In this document: positions 60,918 to 64,000 of the stretch, in pieces
How the letters are laid out: every line of letters starts with the position of its first letter
Numbering within the stretch: the stretch's first letter is position 1
Assembly (NCBI RefSeq): GCF_024868665.1
Contig: NC_079891.1
Span: forward strand, 29,838,665-29,902,664
Direction of reading: 5' to 3'
DNA: 64,000 bases
Source: Triplophysa rosa
Lineage: Eukaryota; Chordata; Actinopteri; Cypriniformes; Nemacheilidae
Notes under the pieces: generated by a model
What the model was told of the DNA's origin: nothing
Seen by the model: the letters and a program-made list of their open reading frames with translations, nothing else
The model's database searches: none
Made by a program: the position numbers and the translations under genes

Positions 60918-61969
60918 GCAGGGCCGGATCCGGACCTTTGCTTCGTTTCATCCGGACCGCGAGACATAGCCTAATAAACCATTTAAAACATTTGACTATT
61001 TCGGTTGTTTAAATTAAGACGCGCATCTACACAAAGGAGAATCACATCACATGCGCTCTCAGAAACATTTATGTAATTGTTCTTTTGCTGCTATATCCCC
61101 GAATATCTTTATCTAGCGCCAAGCTGCCAAACGCGCTGCATTTTAACCCTTTCCGCTCCGCGCGCTGCTTCTCTCCCGCCAAAGACGCGCCGCATGAAGA
61201 GCAGCAGACACGTGCTTATTTTAACAACAGTAGTGCAGACACGCAGAGCAGGTAAATGGACACAACAGTAAACAAAATGCAGAAATTTTTAAGTATCTGT
61301 CAGTCTGTTTACTGTTTGCTATATGTCTTCAACCTTTCGACCAGATTTGTGATATTTTATGAACCATAACGTTTTTATTGAAATATTCAGTATTAGCATT
61401 ATTGATCAGCATGTAAACATTTGTGACCCTGTGAAAATCCAGGCTAAAGTCTCATAATCAAATTAATTATTAGATTACAAGCATCAAAGATTAATATCAT
61501 GCATTAATTTCACTTTGATTTCAATCTTTAAAATGGCATTATTCAGTCAATATTGAAGATATTATTGTTCTGGTATGAATGGCATGGAAAGGCCAATTTA
61601 GTAAGTTAATTGTTTTTCTGTTTATGATGAGAGCATTTTAATAGTTACATTACATTTGTTGTTTGTATGGTGTCAGCAGTTTTTTTTATTTACAAATATT
61701 AATTATCAGACTTCTATTAAGAGGGCATTCCCCTAGCCACAGAGCCTAAAATGCATACAATATATACATACATGCATACTGTGGATATCAAAATATAAAA
61801 TAAATGGCCTGATAAAAGATCATATCTTATATACTGTATATATATATATATATATCCAAGTGGGCTAAATTGATTAATTTTTTTATTTTCAAAAACATAT
61901 TGTCAAGACCCCCGTTTGGAAGAAGATATAAAGACCGGACCTCTTGGAACTTTAATTGAATACCCCTAT
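60918..61969. mobile_element. Decayed hAT-like element
   Basis: The left side has GCAGGGCCGGATCCGGACC and CCGGACCGCGAGACATAG. The right side has AAGACCGGACCTCTTGGAAC and TTGAATACCCCT. Both resemble termini of a fish hAT family with GGTCCGG subterminal motifs. An imperfect end and no clear target duplication leave the limits approximate. It includes a GC-rich stretch (61120-61200) and an AT dinucleotide run (61834-61855). Confidence 0.4.
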
Positions 61970-61976
61970 ATTGTGC

Positions 61977-62102
61977 TTATCCTTGCTCAGTTGGTAGAGC
62001 AAAGGTCATAGGTTTGATTCCCAGGGAAGACATATAATGATAAAAATGTGTAATACGCTGATTCTTTGGTTAAAAGTGTCTGCCAAATGCATAAATGTAA
62101 AT
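61977..62102 (+). repeat. tRNA-derived SINE, plus strand
   Basis: CTTGCTCAGTTGGTAGAGC is the A-box region, GGTTTGATTCCCAGGG the B-box region, and the tail is AAAGTGTCTGCCAAATGCAT. A few bases between A and B are deleted. Same family as the minus-strand copy at 28926-29083. Confidence 0.7.
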
Positions 62103-62783
62103 GAAACTAAAAATGTTGTGCAAAGTTCGTACACAATAATAGAGCTGTAAAGATTGTGGATGCCGATATTATTTACTGTATATGCACAGTCCAGAGCCTC
62201 CTAATGTTTTGGAACCCTGAGCACATGCCCCACAAAAGGCTGTTTGCTGATCTGTCTTTGCCCCGCAGATGTTACTGGTTTATGTAGAAAGCATTAGGCC
62301 CACTTAACCGCATGAGCTCGGCGGCTGTTTGCTAATCACGGCAAAACGCAGGTCACTACACTGATAGGTGTCATTTAATGCATAAGAGAACCAATGGCTG
62401 CACAGCCAAAACCACACTATTGATTAGAGTTAAAGGCACGGCCCTGCACGCATTCCACCGCATACATTCACACTGCCAGTGGCTCACATTAGGATGCCCT
62501 AAAATGATTAATCTCAGGGTCACTACACTGTCCGTAATGGCTTGAAAAGCAGCAGGTGAAAGAGGGCATGAACATAGGGAGTACTGCTAGCTGGAGAGCT
62601 GTTCTGGATATTTAACAAGGTCAATTGACGCCTTTAGAAGTGAGTCTAGAAGATACACACCCAATGTGTGTGTGACACAGAGAGAGATGCACTGACAGTT
62701 TGCACAAGTGGCTAAATTCAGGTCAAAGTGGAGGATGGGGGTGAGAAATGGTTTCCTAATTTCTTTGTAATTAGCTAAATGTA

Positions 62784-63157
62784 CACTCTAAAAAATGATT
62801 ATGTGGCTTAGTAAATATCACAAAAATAAACAGCTATATTAACTTAATTAAAATATTTTTAAATCATTTAATTGTTTTTTTTTCAGGACATACTAAAGAA
62901 AATATTTAAAATCCAAAAGTCAATTTCTCTAAAATGTACATATATTATTTAAGTTAATTTAATGAAAAAAATAAGTATTTAATTAACAAATTATATTTTT
63001 GGTGAATTCTAATAGAAATATTTAAGTTATTCAGATTTGCTTAATTTTATTACTTACATTTACTCAATTTAAACAGAATATTTTATTGATTTCAGAGCTT
63101 TAAAATGTTTTAGTGTAAATTGTTTCACATGAAATCACAGTTCAATTTTTTAGAGTG
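62784..63157. mobile_element. hAT MITE (CACTCTAAAAAAT ends)
   Basis: Ends CACTCTAAAAAAT and AATTTTTTAGAGTG are inverted, with a perfect 8-bp duplication TAAATGTA at 62776-62783 and 63158-63165. The interior is extremely AT-rich and non-coding. Confidence 0.88.
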
Positions 63158-64000
63158 TAAATGTAAATTAATCTATCAAAGACTTCTGGCTCATAGCAGA
63201 TCGTTTACATTTTTTTTGTGTGGAAAACAAGCAGTGTGAACAGGTATTAATCCTAGTTTATGTATATATACAGTGAGGTGACTATAATTATGTTTGTGTA
63301 AACTTCTCCGGATTATATATTTTACCAGGAAAACATGCATTTACAATAAGATGAATGTGCATGCTCTGAATGATGTATATACCATATATACGATTTTTTT
63401 TAAAGCAAGGATGAGAGAGAATAGAAAATAAACGGATGCACATCCTCTATTCAGCATGACATTTTAAGTGCTTCTAAATGTCAGGATTTCTCTATAAGCA
63501 CGTTCTTTTATACATATTCATTTGAATTCTGTTGAGTTAATTGTGTTTATCTGGGCAGGTTTTGTAATGTAACTGCACACTCATTGGCATTGCATGGCTG
63601 TTGGTTGAATAATACTGAAATAGCCAACTGTATGTGTACAGCCGTTGTGTAATACTTCTGTATGAAGAGCTTTTGTCTACCGCTTCATCGTCTGGCCATG
63701 AACTTATTGTAAACACAAGGTTAACTGTGCGCTGGGCTTCCGCAGCTTATCGTGTGGTACGTCATTGTTTTTAATAAAAGTGCAATGTTGATCCACTGGT
63801 GTCAGTCGCTGTTGATGCTATCCGTTTCCAGGGAAACTTTTCTGATTGGCGGAGCTCTCTTCAGGATTTTGGTTAGTGTGTTTCTTCACAAGAAGTCAGA
63901 AATTACGGTTCTGGTTAATCAATTAAACACAATTTTTCCTGAATGAAGAAGGTTAGTGATTTAAACTAACATACTGTAAAATTGTAATCTTAAATGCGTG

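Larger units (their letters stand above)
46771..64000 (+). other. TMEM132 intron 3, 5' part
   Basis: Non-coding sequence follows the gtaagt donor and continues past the window end. It contains the nested hAT/LTR stack at 50338-52343, several TTAA MITEs, two more hAT elements, a hAT relic and a SINE. No downstream TMEM132 exon was found. Nothing recognisable was seen in 48791-50337, 52352-54467, 54858-57045, 57285-57857, 58629-60605 or 63166-64000 apart from short simple repeats and possible conserved blocks. Confidence 0.75.

Noticed and set aside
61983..62025. Possible functional tRNA gene (A-box and B-box-like sequences)
   Set aside because: The anticodon arm is deleted and a SINE tail follows, so this is a tRNA-derived SINE.

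Overview
The window reads as intronic vertebrate DNA from a ray-finned fish. The repeat families (hAT, Tc1/mariner and TTAA-target MITEs, tRNA-derived SINEs, GT/CA and CTTT microsatellites) are ones I associate with cypriniforms such as carp, goldfish or zebrafish relatives. That taxonomic call is pattern recognition, not a database result.

The only host protein-coding gene I can support is a TMEM132-family gene on the + strand, and it appears to span the whole window. Two coding exons are visible: a large exon (12594-13482) encoding the extracellular N-terminal TMEM132 region, and a 141-bp exon (46630-46770). Their splice phases fit: the split Arg codon AG|A rejoins ...FTLR to VQYGEG.... The signal-peptide exon lies upstream of base 1 and the remaining exons downstream of base 64000. 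I do not resolve the paralogue (A-E). The layout is 3' part of intron 1 (1-12593), exon, 33-kb intron 2 (13483-46629), exon, 5' part of intron 3 (46771-64000). Exon numbers assume the usual family layout.

The introns are packed with transposons, many with exact target duplications readable by eye. Eight hAT-type insertions have 8-bp duplications. One MITE family with AGGGATAGTTCACCC-like ends recurs at least six times at TTAA targets, plus a degraded copy. Three sites are stacked: (i) a Tc1/mariner element (21746-23943) with a DD36E-like transposase remnant, interrupted by two hAT elements; (ii) a TTAA MITE (24689-26465) split by a second TTAA element carrying a spliced THAP zinc-finger exon (25371-25655); (iii) a hAT element (50338-52343) holding both a TTAA MITE and a short LTR retrotransposon with no recognisable gag/pol. 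A second, unrelated THAP exon lies on the minus strand at 37615-37759. Intron 2 also holds about 1.1 kb of almost pure pyrimidine (39020-40200).

I see no bacterial-type operon, CRISPR array, rRNA, functional tRNA or clear new biological system. The observations most worth follow-up are the THAP-bearing elements, the nested stacks, the microsatellite serving as the polypyrimidine tract of the first TMEM132 exon, and the pair of direct-repeat hAT MITEs flanking that exon.
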